In this document: positions 17,300 through 26,825 of the stretch, one piece after another | Position numbering within the stretch: position 1 is the first letter of the stretch | Layout: each line of letters opens with the position of its first letter | Source of the DNA: Gammaproteobacteria bacterium | GTDB taxonomy: Bacteria > Pseudomonadota > Gammaproteobacteria > Pseudomonadales > Azotimanducaceae | Length of the DNA: 44,834 nucleotides | Reading direction: 5' to 3' | NCBI GenBank assembly: GCA_007694905.1 | Contig: REEU01000172.1 | Location: forward strand, 1-44,834 | Made by a program: the position numbers and the translations under genes | The notes under the pieces: model-generated | The model's input: the letters and a program-made list of their open reading frames with translations, nothing else | Database searches by the model: none | Told to the model about the DNA's origin: nothing

Positions 17300-18100
17300 T
17301 CAGCCACTGCGGCTGGGCATGCGTTCTTCCGATATCCGATAGCCTGCTTCGACTGGAATGCGCAGCCAGACGCCGTCGTCCCGCTTTTCCGTCCACGGCG
17401 TCACGGTCACGATGCGCTGGCTCTGAGCGGCCGTCATGGCAGCCTCCACCGTGTCCGCATCCGCCAGTTTCTCCACGTTGCGCAGGGTGGGGAAGATGAC
17501 CGTGCGCTTCCCTGAGGCCGCGTCGGTGAGGACCTGCTGCGGCCGGATCCACACTGAGTCCACCGATTCGTGGCCGTCGTGCAGGAGCACGTGATCCTCG
17601 GGCGCTCGGGCGATGAAGAAGTGGGTATCGAATCGCTTCGGCATCATGTCTGGCGTCACCCAGTGAGCGAAGCGCACCAGCGTGTCACAGGCGAGGCGAA
17701 GCTGCTCGGCGTCGAGGAATGCCTTCAGTGAGACCTCGCCACTGTGCAGCGAGGTGCGATAGTGCTCCAGGATTGCCAGGCGCTCACCGCTGACGAGCTG
17801 TCGACTTTCCACCTCCCGCGCCAAGAGCACGCCGGCCTCCTCAAACGCCTCGCGGATGGCGCCGATCTGCATGGCGCGCATCACCGGATCCGAATCAGCA
17901 CCGTCGCAATACGCTTCGAGCGCCGGATCCGCATCCTGCTCGTCGATTTTGCCGCCGGGAAACACCAAAGCACCGGAGGCGAAATCGATCTGGTGGTGGC
18001 GCACGACCATGAAGATCTCGAGGCCCTCCTCGAGATCGTCCCGCAGCAGCACGATCGTGGCGGCGGGAAGGGGTGTGGCAGCTGCTTTGCTCTCGGCCAA
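17300..18100 (-). CDS. Nudix hydrolase, NUDT19-like, with an insertion in the Nudix box
   Basis: The 266-residue protein has the Nudix box split as GALVFPGGKID (43-53) and AIREAFEEAGVLL (81-93). This is about 20 residues longer between halves than the canonical GX5EX7REUXEEXGU. Such an insertion is typical of the NUDT19/CoA-diphosphatase-like group, which would suit the acyl-CoA neighbours, but the substrate is not determined. The start is a TTG at 18100, 9 nt after AGAGG; the next Met (residue 31) would remove the first strand of the fold. The upstream gap is AT-rich (a TAATAT on the minus strand) and may hold its promoter. Confidence 0.85.
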   Translation of the reverse strand: MAESKAAATPLPAATIVLLRDDLEEGLEIFMVVRHHQIDFASGALVFPGGKIDEQDADPALEAYCDGADSDPVMRAMQIGAIREAFEEAGVLLAREVESRQLVSGERLAILEHYRTSLHSGEVSLKAFLDAEQLRLACDTLVRFAHWVTPDMMPKRFDTHFFIARAPEDHVLLHDGHESVDSVWIRPQQVLTDAASGKRTVIFPTLRNVEKLADADTVEAAMTAAQSQRIVTVTPWTEKRDDGVWLRIPVEAGYRISEERMPSRSG

Positions 18101-18193
18101 GGCGGTTTTCCTCTCAAGTTTTAATGCGAAGATATTAATCGAATCGCGACGCAGATTCCCGTGTCCCCTTTACGGTTCAGTCGTGTCCCATCG

Positions 18194-19105
18194 CTAATGC
18201 GAGGGACGTGGGCGACCGGCCACCTCGTGAATGAACGTGTCCATGGCCGCCTTCTTGGCGTCGCCCTGGCCCAGGGTGAAGTCCGGGATGATCAGTTCAT
18301 CCACACCGGCGTCCGCGTAGGCGGCCACAATCTCGCGGAGTTCTGCGGCCGTGCCGATCATGGTCGCCATCTGCATGGGAGTCTGCCGCCGTTGCTCAAG
18401 CCACTCGCGATCCTCGCTCATGAACAGCAGCGCCTGGGCTGACTTGTGGATGCTGCCGGCATCCCGCCCGAGATCGGCGCAGTGGTCTTGGAGCACGCCG
18501 ATCTTGTGGCGCAGCGTCTCCGGCGTGCCCCACACGTTCCACTCATCCGCCCAGCGTGCGGTGATCTTCAGCGTGACCTTCTCGCCGCCGCCGCCGATCA
18601 GCAGCGGCAGCGGATCCTGCAGAGGCTTGGGTTCGAGCGATGCATGGTCGAGCTGATAGAAGCGACCGTCGAAGTTGCTCTTCTCCTGGGTGTAGAGTGC
18701 CTTGATCACGGCGCAGGCCTCGTCCAGGCGGGCCAGCCGTTCGGCGACGGTGTAGAATGGGATGCCGTACTGTTTGTGCTCGTTCTCCTGCCAACCCGCG
18801 CCCAGGCCGAGAACGAAGCGACCGCCGCAGAGATGGTCGATGGTGGCCGCCATCTTTGCGAGGACCGCGGGATGGCGATAGGTGTTGCCCGCCACCAGGG
18901 AGCCGATGCGGATCCGGGGGATGGCTATGGCCAGCGCGCTCAGGGTCGTCCAGCATTCCGGCCAGGGCGTGCTCGTGTCCTCTGCATTGGGCATGAAGTG
19001 ATCGGCATACCAGATTCCGTCCCAGCCGCTAGCCTCGGCATACTGGCAGAGGTCGAGGACCGTGCCGAAGTCCTGCATGGGCGCAGGCCAGAAGCTGAAT
19101 TTCAT
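18194..19105 (-). CDS. Luciferase-like (LLM class) flavin/F420-dependent oxidoreductase
   Basis: The 303-residue TIM-barrel protein has family marks: YAEASGWDGIWYADHFM, RIRIGSLVAGNTYRHPAVLAK (split here at about 68-88), GGRFVLGLGAGW and PLPLLIGGGGEK. Members use FMNH2 or F420 for hydride transfer or monooxygenation; the cofactor cannot be assigned, although F420 is rarer in this group of bacteria. The ATG is preceded by GGGGAG at 6-nt spacing. It is divergent from the outer-membrane protein gene (138-bp gap). Its neighbours suggest a role in lipid or xenobiotic oxidation. Confidence 0.88.
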   Translation of the reverse strand: MKFSFWPAPMQDFGTVLDLCQYAEASGWDGIWYADHFMPNAEDTSTPWPECWTTLSALAIAIPRIRIGSLVAGNTYRHPAVLAKMAATIDHLCGGRFVLGLGAGWQENEHKQYGIPFYTVAERLARLDEACAVIKALYTQEKSNFDGRFYQLDHASLEPKPLQDPLPLLIGGGGEKVTLKITARWADEWNVWGTPETLRHKIGVLQDHCADLGRDAGSIHKSAQALLFMSEDREWLEQRRQTPMQMATMIGTAAELREIVAAYADAGVDELIIPDFTLGQGDAKKAAMDTFIHEVAGRPRPSH

Positions 19106-19243
19106 GATGTCTCCCCGGTTCGACTGTGAGCCTGGACACTACCGCAGGGCTGCTCCGCCGGTCGAGCGTTCGCCGCGGCTATTCGCTCGGAGCTTTGCCG
19201 CCGATACGTCACAATGGCCCGCTTTTGACTGGGAGATGACGGC

Positions 19244-20395
19244 ATGGGGCGAGCGCAAAGCAGCCTGGTTGCGCTGTTGGTCTTGGCAGGACTTTCGGCC
19301 GCCGCTCAGGCAGCGGCAGAGACGACTGCAGCCTGGCAGTTCAGCGGTGACCTGCGCTTCGGCTACTTCAACGAGACGCGTGAGCCTCGCACGGGCCCGA
19401 GCAGCCGTAACGATGAGGGGCGCATACGTCTGCGCGTCGCGGTCGATGGCGCGCTGGGCGAACACTGGGAGACACGAGCACGCCTGGCCGGACGTTACTC
19501 CACGAGCGCAGCGCCTGACCGGTTCTACCTTCGTTTCGACGCGCCGACGCGTTCCGGGGCCCGTTTCGGCGATACCACCATCGATGAGCTCTACCTTCAG
19601 CGCCGCGCCCGTGATGGCAGTTGGCAGATTCGCGCGGGGCGCTTCCACAGCGGCGTGAACCTGCTCGGCGTCGCCGGCAAGGCCCTCGACCGCAAGGATT
19701 TTCCGAACGTCGGGATCAACTGGACGGATGGTGTGCAGGTGGAACTTGACCTTGCTGACGGCTGGCGAGGTCGCTTCGAACTGCAATACAACGATCGCGA
19801 TGGCATCGGGCAGGGAACGGAAGCACCGCTGGACTTCTCCCGCGGCGGCAGTCGCGTCGGAACCTACACCGCGCTGGTGGGGGAGGCGGACGGGATCTGG
19901 GCGCAGCGAATGCTGGCGGTGACCTGGTTTCCGAATGCGCTGGCCGCGCAGGGCATAGCGGAGGCTGCGCGCAAGGACTACGTGGCGCTGGATGGCAAGC
20001 TGGCCGCAGCCTGGCCTCTGGGCGATGCCGGCATGCGCTTGCTGCTCGGGGGCGAAGTGGGCTTTGCACCGAACCGCCCCGACCGCTCGGTTCTGGCCAC
20101 GGGCGGCAGCGGGCGAGCGGACGGGCTGGCCTGGCAGATTTCTGCGAACCTGCTCGACATGGCGCCCGGGCACAACATCGGTGTGGTTTATGCCCGGATC
20201 GGTGCTGGCTGGCTGCTTTCGCCTGACTTCCGCGGCAACGACGCCCTGGCCGAGGTGCGCTACCAGTGGCGCTTTACGCCGCGCTGGTCCATGGAAGCCC
20301 GCTATCGGATCCGCGAAGAGATCAAGATACCGGTCACAGCTCCGCGCGAGCGCCAGGACACGGACTTTTACATCCGGCTCACGGGACGCTTCTAG
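19244..20395 (+). CDS. Predicted outer-membrane beta-barrel (porin-like) protein
   Basis: The 383-residue protein has a signal peptide (hydrophobic residues 8-20, likely cleavage after AQA near 23). Alternating amphipathic strands follow (WQFSGDLRFGYF, IRAGRFHSGVN, VQVELDLADGWRGRFELQY) and the last residue is Phe (FYIRLTGRF), the usual signal for outer-membrane insertion. Length and strand pattern fit a 16-stranded porin-like barrel, but I do not recognise the family. GGGAG precedes the ATG. It is convergent with the next gene (40-bp gap) and flanked by acyl-CoA genes, so uptake of a lipid-like substrate is conceivable but unproven. Confidence 0.75.
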   Translation: MGRAQSSLVALLVLAGLSAAAQAAAETTAAWQFSGDLRFGYFNETREPRTGPSSRNDEGRIRLRVAVDGALGEHWETRARLAGRYSTSAAPDRFYLRFDAPTRSGARFGDTTIDELYLQRRARDGSWQIRAGRFHSGVNLLGVAGKALDRKDFPNVGINWTDGVQVELDLADGWRGRFELQYNDRDGIGQGTEAPLDFSRGGSRVGTYTALVGEADGIWAQRMLAVTWFPNALAAQGIAEAARKDYVALDGKLAAAWPLGDAGMRLLLGGEVGFAPNRPDRSVLATGGSGRADGLAWQISANLLDMAPGHNIGVVYARIGAGWLLSPDFRGNDALAEVRYQWRFTPRWSMEARYRIREEIKIPVTAPRERQDTDFYIRLTGRF

Positions 20396-20435
20396 CCTGG
20401 GGCGCTCCCCAGCCGCGTGGGTGCAGCATTTGCCT

Positions 20436-22070
20436 TCAGCGTGCGGCCTGCTCCTTCGCCCAGCGATAGTCGGCTTTGCCGGCGGGGCTGCGCAGAACCT
20501 GATCGACCTGCACGAAGACCTTCGGCAACTTGTAGCGTGCGAGGTGGCGGCTGCACTCCTCCAGCAGGGCCGGCTCATCGAGCGTGGCACCCTCCCGCAA
20601 CTGCACGATGGCGACGACTTCCTGGCCCCAGCGTTCGCTCGGACGTCCTGCCACCACGGCGTCGTACACGTCAGGGTGCTGCTTGATGGCGTGCTCCACC
20701 TCCTCGGCGAAGATCTTTTCGCCTCCGGAGTTGATGGTGGCGGAATCGCGGCCGTGCAGTTCGATGGCGCCATCGCTCAGCAGTCGCGCGCGGTCGCCGG
20801 GCACCGAATAACGGACTCCATCGATGGTGGGGAACGTCTTCGCGGTCTTTGCGGGATCGTTCAGATAGCCGAGTGGAACGTATCCGGCCTTGGCCCACCA
20901 GCCCATACCTTCGTGGCCGGCTTCGAGCACTGAGGACAGGTCCTCGCTGACGACCGTGCTGCCCGGTCCCGGCATAAAGCGGCCCGTGTTCGCGCCCGTT
21001 TCCTTCGTCGCCACGTTGGAACCCTGGCCGCCGGCTTCGGAGGAGCCGATGGAGTCCATGATGGTCACGTGGGGCATCAGCTCGAGAAGCGCTTCCTTGT
21101 AGGATGCGTTCAGCGCTGCACCTCCCGACAGGATCACTGCGAGCGTCGAGGTGTCGTAGTTCCCCTCGCGCAACGCGTCAACCAGCGGGCGACCGAACGC
21201 ATCACCGACGATGAGCAGCATGTTGATGCGCTCCCGCTCGATGATCCGGCAGACATCGTGGGCATCGAACCGCTCCACCACGTCCTGAATCACCACGGTA
21301 TTGCCTGCATGCCATGCGCCGAGTGCGATCCAATGGCCGGCACCGTGCATGAACGGTGGCGAGGGGAGCACCCGGGTGCCGCCGGCGGCAGTTCGCGCCG
21401 CGAATTCCTCCAGGCTGTCGATGATGTGCCCGTCCAGCGCATCGCGACCGCCGAGTGCGGCCACGAGAATGTCCGCCTGTCGCCAGAGCACGCCCTTGGG
21501 CATGCCTGTGGTTCCCCCGGTATAGAGAATGTAGAGGTCGTCTGGCGACCAGGTGACGTCCGGTTTGGCGGAGGACGCAGCGGCCAGCGCCTCTTCGTAG
21601 CGGACGGCGCCGGGCAGCAGCGCCTCGCCGGAATCGTCAGAGACCTGCAGCAGGAACTCGAGAGTGGGTACCTGTTCGCGGATCGCGGCCACTCGCGGCG
21701 CGAACGTGTCGTGGTAGATGATGCCGCGGGCCTGGGCGTCGTTGAGCAGGTAGACCAGCTCCTCCTCCACGTAGCGATAGTTCACGTTGAACGGCGCGAC
21801 GCGCGCCTTGAAGGCACCAAGCATGCCTTCCATGTACTCATTGCCGTTGAGCAGGTACAGCGCGAGGTGGTCCTGACCGGATTCGTGGGGCGCCAGTGCC
21901 GGCCGCTCGGTGTGGCAGCCGAATCCGGCGGCGATGAGGACATTGGCCAGGCGGCGCGTTCGGTCCGTGAGTTCGGCATAGGAAAAGCGACGATCACGGA
22001 AGACCATGGCTTCGCGCTCGGGAACTGCGGCCGCGACGGCCTCCTGTACCGCTGCAAGATTGAATGTCAC
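20436..22070 (-). CDS. AMP-forming acyl-CoA synthetase
   Basis: The 544-residue protein has the adenylation motif LYILYTGGTTGMPKGVLW (Gly in place of the common Ser). It also has the GSSEAGGQGSN region, DSATINSGGEKIFAEEVE and a C-terminal RSPAGKADYRWAK with the catalytic Lys. It lacks the KILKR tail of the other two ligases here and resembles acyl-CoA synthetases acting on bulky or steroid side-chain acids (FadD17/FadD19-like), by inspection only. The start is GTG at 22070, preceded by AAGGAGG at about 10 nt; the frame is open 29 codons further up without support. It is divergent from the SDR gene and probably shares a regulated intergenic region with it. Confidence 0.9.
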   Translation of the reverse strand: MTFNLAAVQEAVAAAVPEREAMVFRDRRFSYAELTDRTRRLANVLIAAGFGCHTERPALAPHESGQDHLALYLLNGNEYMEGMLGAFKARVAPFNVNYRYVEEELVYLLNDAQARGIIYHDTFAPRVAAIREQVPTLEFLLQVSDDSGEALLPGAVRYEEALAAASSAKPDVTWSPDDLYILYTGGTTGMPKGVLWRQADILVAALGGRDALDGHIIDSLEEFAARTAAGGTRVLPSPPFMHGAGHWIALGAWHAGNTVVIQDVVERFDAHDVCRIIERERINMLLIVGDAFGRPLVDALREGNYDTSTLAVILSGGAALNASYKEALLELMPHVTIMDSIGSSEAGGQGSNVATKETGANTGRFMPGPGSTVVSEDLSSVLEAGHEGMGWWAKAGYVPLGYLNDPAKTAKTFPTIDGVRYSVPGDRARLLSDGAIELHGRDSATINSGGEKIFAEEVEHAIKQHPDVYDAVVAGRPSERWGQEVVAIVQLREGATLDEPALLEECSRHLARYKLPKVFVQVDQVLRSPAGKADYRWAKEQAAR

Positions 22071-22172
22071 GGGCTGTTCTCCTCCTTGGGTGTTTGTCTG
22101 CGGCCGGCATTCTGCCCTGAATTGCGTCCCCTGGCACAGCGTCGCCGCCGGGCTCAATCGGGCGTGGGTATT

Positions 22173-22180
22173 GCTACAAT
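22173..22180 (+). promoter_or_regulatory. Extended -10 promoter for the SDR gene
   Basis: TGCTACAAT (22172-22180) matches the extended -10 form TGnTANAAT. It lies 33 nt before the ATG at 22214. No good -35 exists 17 bp upstream, which is tolerated for extended -10 promoters. Confidence 0.5.
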
Positions 22181-22213
22181 CGCGGCCTCTTCAGTTCAGG
22201 CAGGGAGAAACCC

Positions 22214-23131
22214 ATGGGTCAGCTCGACGGCAAGGTGGTGCTCGTCACTGGTGCGGCGCGCGGTATCGGCAGGGAGTGCGCGCTGCTCGCAGCCAAGGAG
22301 GGCGCCAAGGTCGTGGTCAACGATCTCGGCGCGTCGGTGCGCGGTGAGGATGAGGGCGCCGGCAACCCAGCGCAGGAGGTGGTGGACGAAATCGTCAAGG
22401 CAGGTGGCGAGGCCATCGCCGATGGTCACAGCGTCAGCGATCGGGCCGGTGCGAAGGCCATGGTCGAGCAGGCGCTGGACACATTCAAGGGACTGCATGC
22501 GGTCATCAATCCTGCCGGGATCCTGCGCGACAAGATGTTTCACAAGATGGATGACGCGGACTGGGACGCCGTCATCGACGTGCACTTGAACGGGCACTTC
22601 AACATCGCCCGCGCCGCCATCAATCACTTCCGGGATCAGGAGGACGGCGCCTTCGTGATGTTCACCTCGACCTCAGGGCTGATCGGCAATCTCGGGCAGG
22701 CCAACTACGCCGCTGCCAAGATGGGTGTTGTGGGTCTGTCACGCATCATCGCCATGGAAGGCGCGGCGAAGAACGTGCGCTCGAACGTGATCGCACCGTT
22801 TGCCTGGACGCGCATGATCGCGACGATTCCGGTGAAGGACGAGGCCAGCGCCAAGCGGGTGGAGGCGTTCCAGAAGAAAATGCGCGCCGATCAGGTGGCA
22901 CCCCCGGCCGTGGCGCTGTGCGGCCCTGCTGCCAAGAACGTCAGCGGTCAGATTTTCACCGTACGCGGCAATGAGATCTTTCTCATGAGTCAGCCGCGCC
23001 CGGTGCGAGGTATGGCACGGCTCGAGGGCTGGACCCCGGAGACGGTGGTCGAGCATGCCTTCGCGGCCATGGCGCCCCAGTTCACCGACCTCGGTGCTAC
23101 GGGTTCGGTATTCACCTGGGACCCGGTCTGA
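22214..23131 (+). CDS. Short-chain dehydrogenase/reductase, HSD17B4/MFE-2-like
   Basis: The 305-residue protein has the NAD(P) motif TGAARGIG (12-19) and the catalytic set S152/S154, Y165 and K169 (NYAAAK). The N-terminal region VVVNDLGASVRGEDEG and the C-terminal extension after residue 230 match the hydroxyacyl-CoA dehydrogenase part of multifunctional enzyme 2 rather than FabG. It would oxidise a 3-hydroxyacyl-CoA or similar substrate in beta-oxidation. The conserved NNAG is NPAG (99-102). GGGAG precedes the ATG. Divergent from an acyl-CoA synthetase and upstream of DUF502, it probably forms a transcript with the latter (43-bp gap). Confidence 0.9.
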   Translation: MGQLDGKVVLVTGAARGIGRECALLAAKEGAKVVVNDLGASVRGEDEGAGNPAQEVVDEIVKAGGEAIADGHSVSDRAGAKAMVEQALDTFKGLHAVINPAGILRDKMFHKMDDADWDAVIDVHLNGHFNIARAAINHFRDQEDGAFVMFTSTSGLIGNLGQANYAAAKMGVVGLSRIIAMEGAAKNVRSNVIAPFAWTRMIATIPVKDEASAKRVEAFQKKMRADQVAPPAVALCGPAAKNVSGQIFTVRGNEIFLMSQPRPVRGMARLEGWTPETVVEHAFAAMAPQFTDLGATGSVFTWDPV

Positions 23132-23174
23132 CTCGGACGTTCTGTGGCTTGAGCCCCCTGAAGGAGGGCCGAAG

Positions 23175-23765
23175 ATGAAACAAATCATGACCTGGCTGGG
23201 CAAGGGCATGCTCGCCGTCGTGCCGGCCATCGTCACGATTTACGCGCTGGTCTGGCTGTTCACCACTCTGGAAAGCCTGCTCGCCGCGCCGTTGCAGGCG
23301 ATCCTGGGCGAGAGTCTATACGTTCCAGGAACCGGCCTGTTCCTTGCCATCGGGATCCTCATCGGAATCGGTGTCCTCATCGATGCCTACGTCGGTCGCT
23401 GGCTGGTGGACGCCATGGAGTCGATGGTCGATCGTGTTCCAGTGGTCAAGTCGATCTACGGGGCAGTCCGTGATTTGCTGCAGTTCGCGTTACCCGGACC
23501 GGACGACGAGGAGCGACGTGTCGTCGCCTGGGAGTGCAAGCCCGGGGTGTGGATGGTGGGGTTTGTCACCGGGCCCGCGTTCGTGGCGGTGGGTGAGGCG
23601 GGCGAGGACCGTGTCTCGGTCTACTTCCCCATGAGCTATCAGATCGGCGGCTATACGTTCCTGTTGCCCGAATCGGAACTCTCGACGCTCGAGCTTACGG
23701 TGGAAGAGGCCATGAAGGGCGTACTCACGGCTGGTGTCATGGGACGGGACCGCGCCCGCCGCTGA
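23175..23765 (+). CDS. DUF502 family inner-membrane protein
   Basis: The 196-residue protein has two N-terminal membrane segments (about 10-32 and 54-75). A soluble region follows with family features: DRVPVVKSIYGAVRDLLQF, the GPAFVAVGEAGEDRVSVYF strand and the near C-terminal LTVEEAMKGVLTAG segment. Function is unknown in bacteria; plant homologues (LCV/COV) affect vascular patterning. The ATG at 23175 follows AGGAGG by 8 nt; an in-frame upstream start would run into the SDR gene. No terminator is visible in the 87 bp before the convergent aminotransferase. Confidence 0.85.
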   Translation: MKQIMTWLGKGMLAVVPAIVTIYALVWLFTTLESLLAAPLQAILGESLYVPGTGLFLAIGILIGIGVLIDAYVGRWLVDAMESMVDRVPVVKSIYGAVRDLLQFALPGPDDEERRVVAWECKPGVWMVGFVTGPAFVAVGEAGEDRVSVYFPMSYQIGGYTFLLPESELSTLELTVEEAMKGVLTAGVMGRDRARR

Positions 23766-23852
23766 TTGCAGCGCCTGGCCCGCAGAGCGGCGTCGATCCG
23801 GGGTGTGGCCGGAACAGCGCACGGCATCGTTGGCTGAGTCACGGTTGGCCGT

Positions 23853-25178
23853 TCAGCCGAGTTGGGCGATGGCCGTGTCCACAGCTTCCCGCAGGACGGC
23901 GACGCCATGCTTCAGTTCCGCTTCGGTGATGCTGAACGGTGGCCCCAGGCAGACGATGTCCCGGATGGTGCCGGTCCCGCCCCAGTAGCAGTACACGCCG
24001 CGCTCCAACGCCGCTGCAACGATGCTCCGCGTGAGTCCGGCCGCCTGGGGAAACGGTTCCAGCGAGTTTCGATCGGCCACCACCTCGATGGCCTGCAGCA
24101 GGCCGCAGCCACGTGATTCGGCCACGTAGGGGTGATCGGCGAACGCGTCGTGCAGCCATCCCGAGAGCTTGGCGCCCAGGGTCTCGGCCCGGCTCACCAG
24201 TTCCTCGCGCTCCAGAATGTCCAGCACACGTTCGGCGGCGGCGCAGGCGGCAGGATGGGCGCCGAAAGTGTGAAACATTACCTCGCCACCGGCTTCGGCG
24301 ATGGGGGCCAGCACCCGGTCACTCGCGAACAGGCCGCCGATCGGTGCGTAACCGCCGGCAAGGCCCTTGCCGGAGACCAGCAGGTCTGGAGTCAGATCCC
24401 AGAATTCGAAGGCGAAGCGGCGCCCGGTGCGGCCGAAACCTGTCATCACCTCATCGAAGATCAGCAGTATGTCGTGGGCGTCGCACAACGCCCGAATACG
24501 CGGCCAGTAGTCCGCCGGCGGGATCAACGCGCCGCCGGAAGAGCCGACGATGGGCTCCGCCATGATCGCGGCCACGGTCTCCGGACCCTCCGCGTCGATC
24601 ACGGCCTCGAGCGCATCCGCGTAGTAGCGGCCGAGTTCTTCCGTCGCCACCTCCGCCGGGGCGCGAAGCGGGTAAGGCGTCGGCGCTCGCGGATGATCCT
24701 GCAGCACCGCTTCGAGGCCGATCCGGCGTGCAGCGTGACCGCCAAGGCCCGTGGTGGCGAGGGTGGTGCCGTGGTAGGAGAGTTCACGACCAATAATCTT
24801 GTACTTCTGGGGCATGCCGCGGGCAGCAAAGTGCTGCACCGCAACCTTCATGGCAGACTCGTTGGCTTCGGAGCCCCCGCTGGCGAAGTAGGCCCGCGTG
24901 AGTCCTGGTGGGAGCCACGCCCGCCGCAGCCGTGCAACCAGGCGTTCCCGACTTGGAGTGGCCCACGGTGGGACCACGTAGGTCAGTCTCTCCGCTTCCT
25001 CGGCCATGGCCCGGGCCACTTCGGCGCGGCCGTGGCCCACATTCACGGCAATGGCGCCGCCTGCCAGATCGAGTATCTCGCGACCGTCGTCCGTGGTCAG
25101 CGTCGCGCCGGAAGCGGAGACGATGCGCAGCGTTCTGCGTCCTGGAAGGAAGGGCCAGAGGTCTTCGTTTGCACTCAT
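23853..25178 (-). CDS. Class III (PLP-dependent) aminotransferase
   Basis: The 441-residue protein is of normal length. It has the substrate/PLP segments ASGGSEANESAMK and SYHGTT, the Asp of IFDEVMTGFGRTG, and the PLP-binding Lys in LLVSGKGLAGGYAPIGG. Members act on omega-amino acids, beta-amino acids or glutamate-1-semialdehyde; the substrate is not readable. The ATG at 25178 overlaps the stop of the M81 peptidase gene by 4 bp (ATGA), so the two are probably co-translated and may act in turn, the peptidase releasing an amine that this enzyme transaminates. The frame is open far upstream but only antisense within the peptidase gene. Confidence 0.92.
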   Translation of the reverse strand: MSANEDLWPFLPGRRTLRIVSASGATLTTDDGREILDLAGGAIAVNVGHGRAEVARAMAEEAERLTYVVPPWATPSRERLVARLRRAWLPPGLTRAYFASGGSEANESAMKVAVQHFAARGMPQKYKIIGRELSYHGTTLATTGLGGHAARRIGLEAVLQDHPRAPTPYPLRAPAEVATEELGRYYADALEAVIDAEGPETVAAIMAEPIVGSSGGALIPPADYWPRIRALCDAHDILLIFDEVMTGFGRTGRRFAFEFWDLTPDLLVSGKGLAGGYAPIGGLFASDRVLAPIAEAGGEVMFHTFGAHPAACAAAERVLDILEREELVSRAETLGAKLSGWLHDAFADHPYVAESRGCGLLQAIEVVADRNSLEPFPQAAGLTRSIVAAALERGVYCYWGGTGTIRDIVCLGPPFSITEAELKHGVAVLREAVDTAIAQLG

Positions 25179-26671
25179 GTAAGGAGTCCTCGCGGCCGTG
25201 CCGCGGATGCAAGTGGCCACAGCGCCGCCCTTGGGGCATGACGGTAGGGAATGCGTCTCGGGTCGCCTGCGAGGGCGCCCGGCTCGCCTGCGTAGAGGAT
25301 GCGGCTCGCCAGCGGAGCAAATCCCGCATGGAAGTGTTGCGTCGACTTGACCACCAGAAGGCGCTGGGCGCCGGGTTCGATGCCGAGTCCCGTGAACAGC
25401 TCCGGTGAGCCCGCCTGGATACGGCGTGATGCCAGAACCACGGCAGGGCCCGGCCGGTCGCCATCGAGCAGGACGCGGACGCCGGCACAGGCACCGAGAT
25501 TGGCGGGGGCAGCGTTGAGTGTCTGCAGCAGGCGGTCTGCCAGCCCGATGACTTCGACGCGCACGTCCACCGGTGAGCCGGACTCCGGCGCCAGCTTGCC
25601 GCCCAAGCGCAGCGACAGTCGAGCCCCCAGTCCAGCGTCCTGACAAATGCGAACGGCACCGGGATCGTAGAGAGGACCCAGCGCTGCTGCATCGAGGCCG
25701 CGATCGAGCAGGGCGCGGAGGAAGAACGTGGAATCCCCTGGTGCGCCGCCACCGGTATTGTCTGCCGTGTCGGCGATGACGACGGTGCCGTGGGGTTCGG
25801 CCGCTGCTGCGTCCAGGGCGGCTTCCAGTGTTGCCGGAAATCCAGCGATGGTCTCGCGCAGATCGAAACACTCGGAGGCGAGATCGAGGGCCCAGCGTCG
25901 CGCTTGGCCTGAGTCGCCGTCGGCGATGGCCAGGACGCGCATGCCCAGGTCCGGAACGTCACCCCAGGGAAAGCCGTGTCCGAGCCAGACGTCCACCATG
26001 CCGGGTGCCCTCGACGCCGCGCGGAACCGGTCCACCAGAGCGGCCATGGCGGGTGGTGTCGTAGGGAACATCCCGACCAGCGCGCAGTCCGCTAGCGCCA
26101 TGCGGGGATGGATCCGCCCCTGTGCTGTATCGATCAGGGCCGTCAGCAGTTCGGCGAGTCGCGTGAACGTGTCCACGTGCGGATACTCACGATAGCCGAA
26201 CAGGAGGTCCGCATGCTCCACCATCGCGGGCGTGAGATGACAGTGCAGATCGAGCAGGGCGCCGATGGGCACGTTCGGACCCACCTGATTGCGCACGGCG
26301 GCGAGCAGCTGCCCTTCGCAGTCGACGCAACCGTCAGCGATCATGGCCCCGTGCAGGTGCAGCAGTACCGCATCCGCAGGTTCCGCAGCGGCAAGATCGG
26401 CCAGCAGTTCGTCCCGCAGGCTCGCCCAGACTGGAGCGGGGGTGATGCCGCTGGGCGCCGCAAAGGCCTGCAAACCCGGTGTCAGCGTCCAGCCGCGTTG
26501 CTCCGAGAGCGTCCACAGCGGCGCGAGATGATGCTGGTTGCGGTCGGCGGGCGCACGTCCGTCGCTGCGGCGGCGCAGCAGGGTATCGCGCCAGACGTTC
26601 CAGCCAGCCGGAATTGGGGAAAAGGAGTTGGTTTCGGTGCCCAGAGTGGCGAAGAAAACCTGCTTGGGCAC
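25175..26671 (-). CDS. M81 family metallopeptidase (MlrC-like)
   Basis: The 498-residue protein has the MlrC N-terminal FFATLGTETNSFSP. Metal-binding candidates are in LLDLHCHLTPAMVEHADLLF and YREYPHVDTF, and the C-terminal VVKSTQHFHAGFAPLA signature is present. MlrC of sphingomonads completes degradation of linear microcystin fragments; most family members have unknown peptide or amide substrates. The start is GTG at 26671 with GAGGAG about 10 nt upstream; the frame extends 15 codons further. It is the first gene of a two-gene minus-strand unit with the aminotransferase. Confidence 0.9.
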   Translation of the reverse strand: MPKQVFFATLGTETNSFSPIPAGWNVWRDTLLRRRSDGRAPADRNQHHLAPLWTLSEQRGWTLTPGLQAFAAPSGITPAPVWASLRDELLADLAAAEPADAVLLHLHGAMIADGCVDCEGQLLAAVRNQVGPNVPIGALLDLHCHLTPAMVEHADLLFGYREYPHVDTFTRLAELLTALIDTAQGRIHPRMALADCALVGMFPTTPPAMAALVDRFRAASRAPGMVDVWLGHGFPWGDVPDLGMRVLAIADGDSGQARRWALDLASECFDLRETIAGFPATLEAALDAAAAEPHGTVVIADTADNTGGGAPGDSTFFLRALLDRGLDAAALGPLYDPGAVRICQDAGLGARLSLRLGGKLAPESGSPVDVRVEVIGLADRLLQTLNAAPANLGACAGVRVLLDGDRPGPAVVLASRRIQAGSPELFTGLGIEPGAQRLLVVKSTQHFHAGFAPLASRILYAGEPGALAGDPRRIPYRHAPRAALWPLASAARPRGLLT

Positions 26672-26825
26672 GTGGCTGTTGCTCCTCGTATGGGCCGGGA
26701 TCCATCGGTCCCGCAAGTGTCGCCCAACCGAATGCTGATTTCACCATGAGCGCGGAATCGGCTCGCGGCTGACGGCTCCCGGCCGATCCGCTAGGGTGAG
26801 ATGTTATCAACGAGCCGGAGGCATT

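Noticed and set aside
24784-25962. 392-codon open frame on the minus strand across the M81/aminotransferase junction
   Set aside because: Different frame from the two clear genes on the same strand; unrecognisable product.
26801-26810. Second ATGTTATCAA (as in the dyad at 16171)
   Set aside because: The AACAT arm is missing, so it is not counted as an operator.
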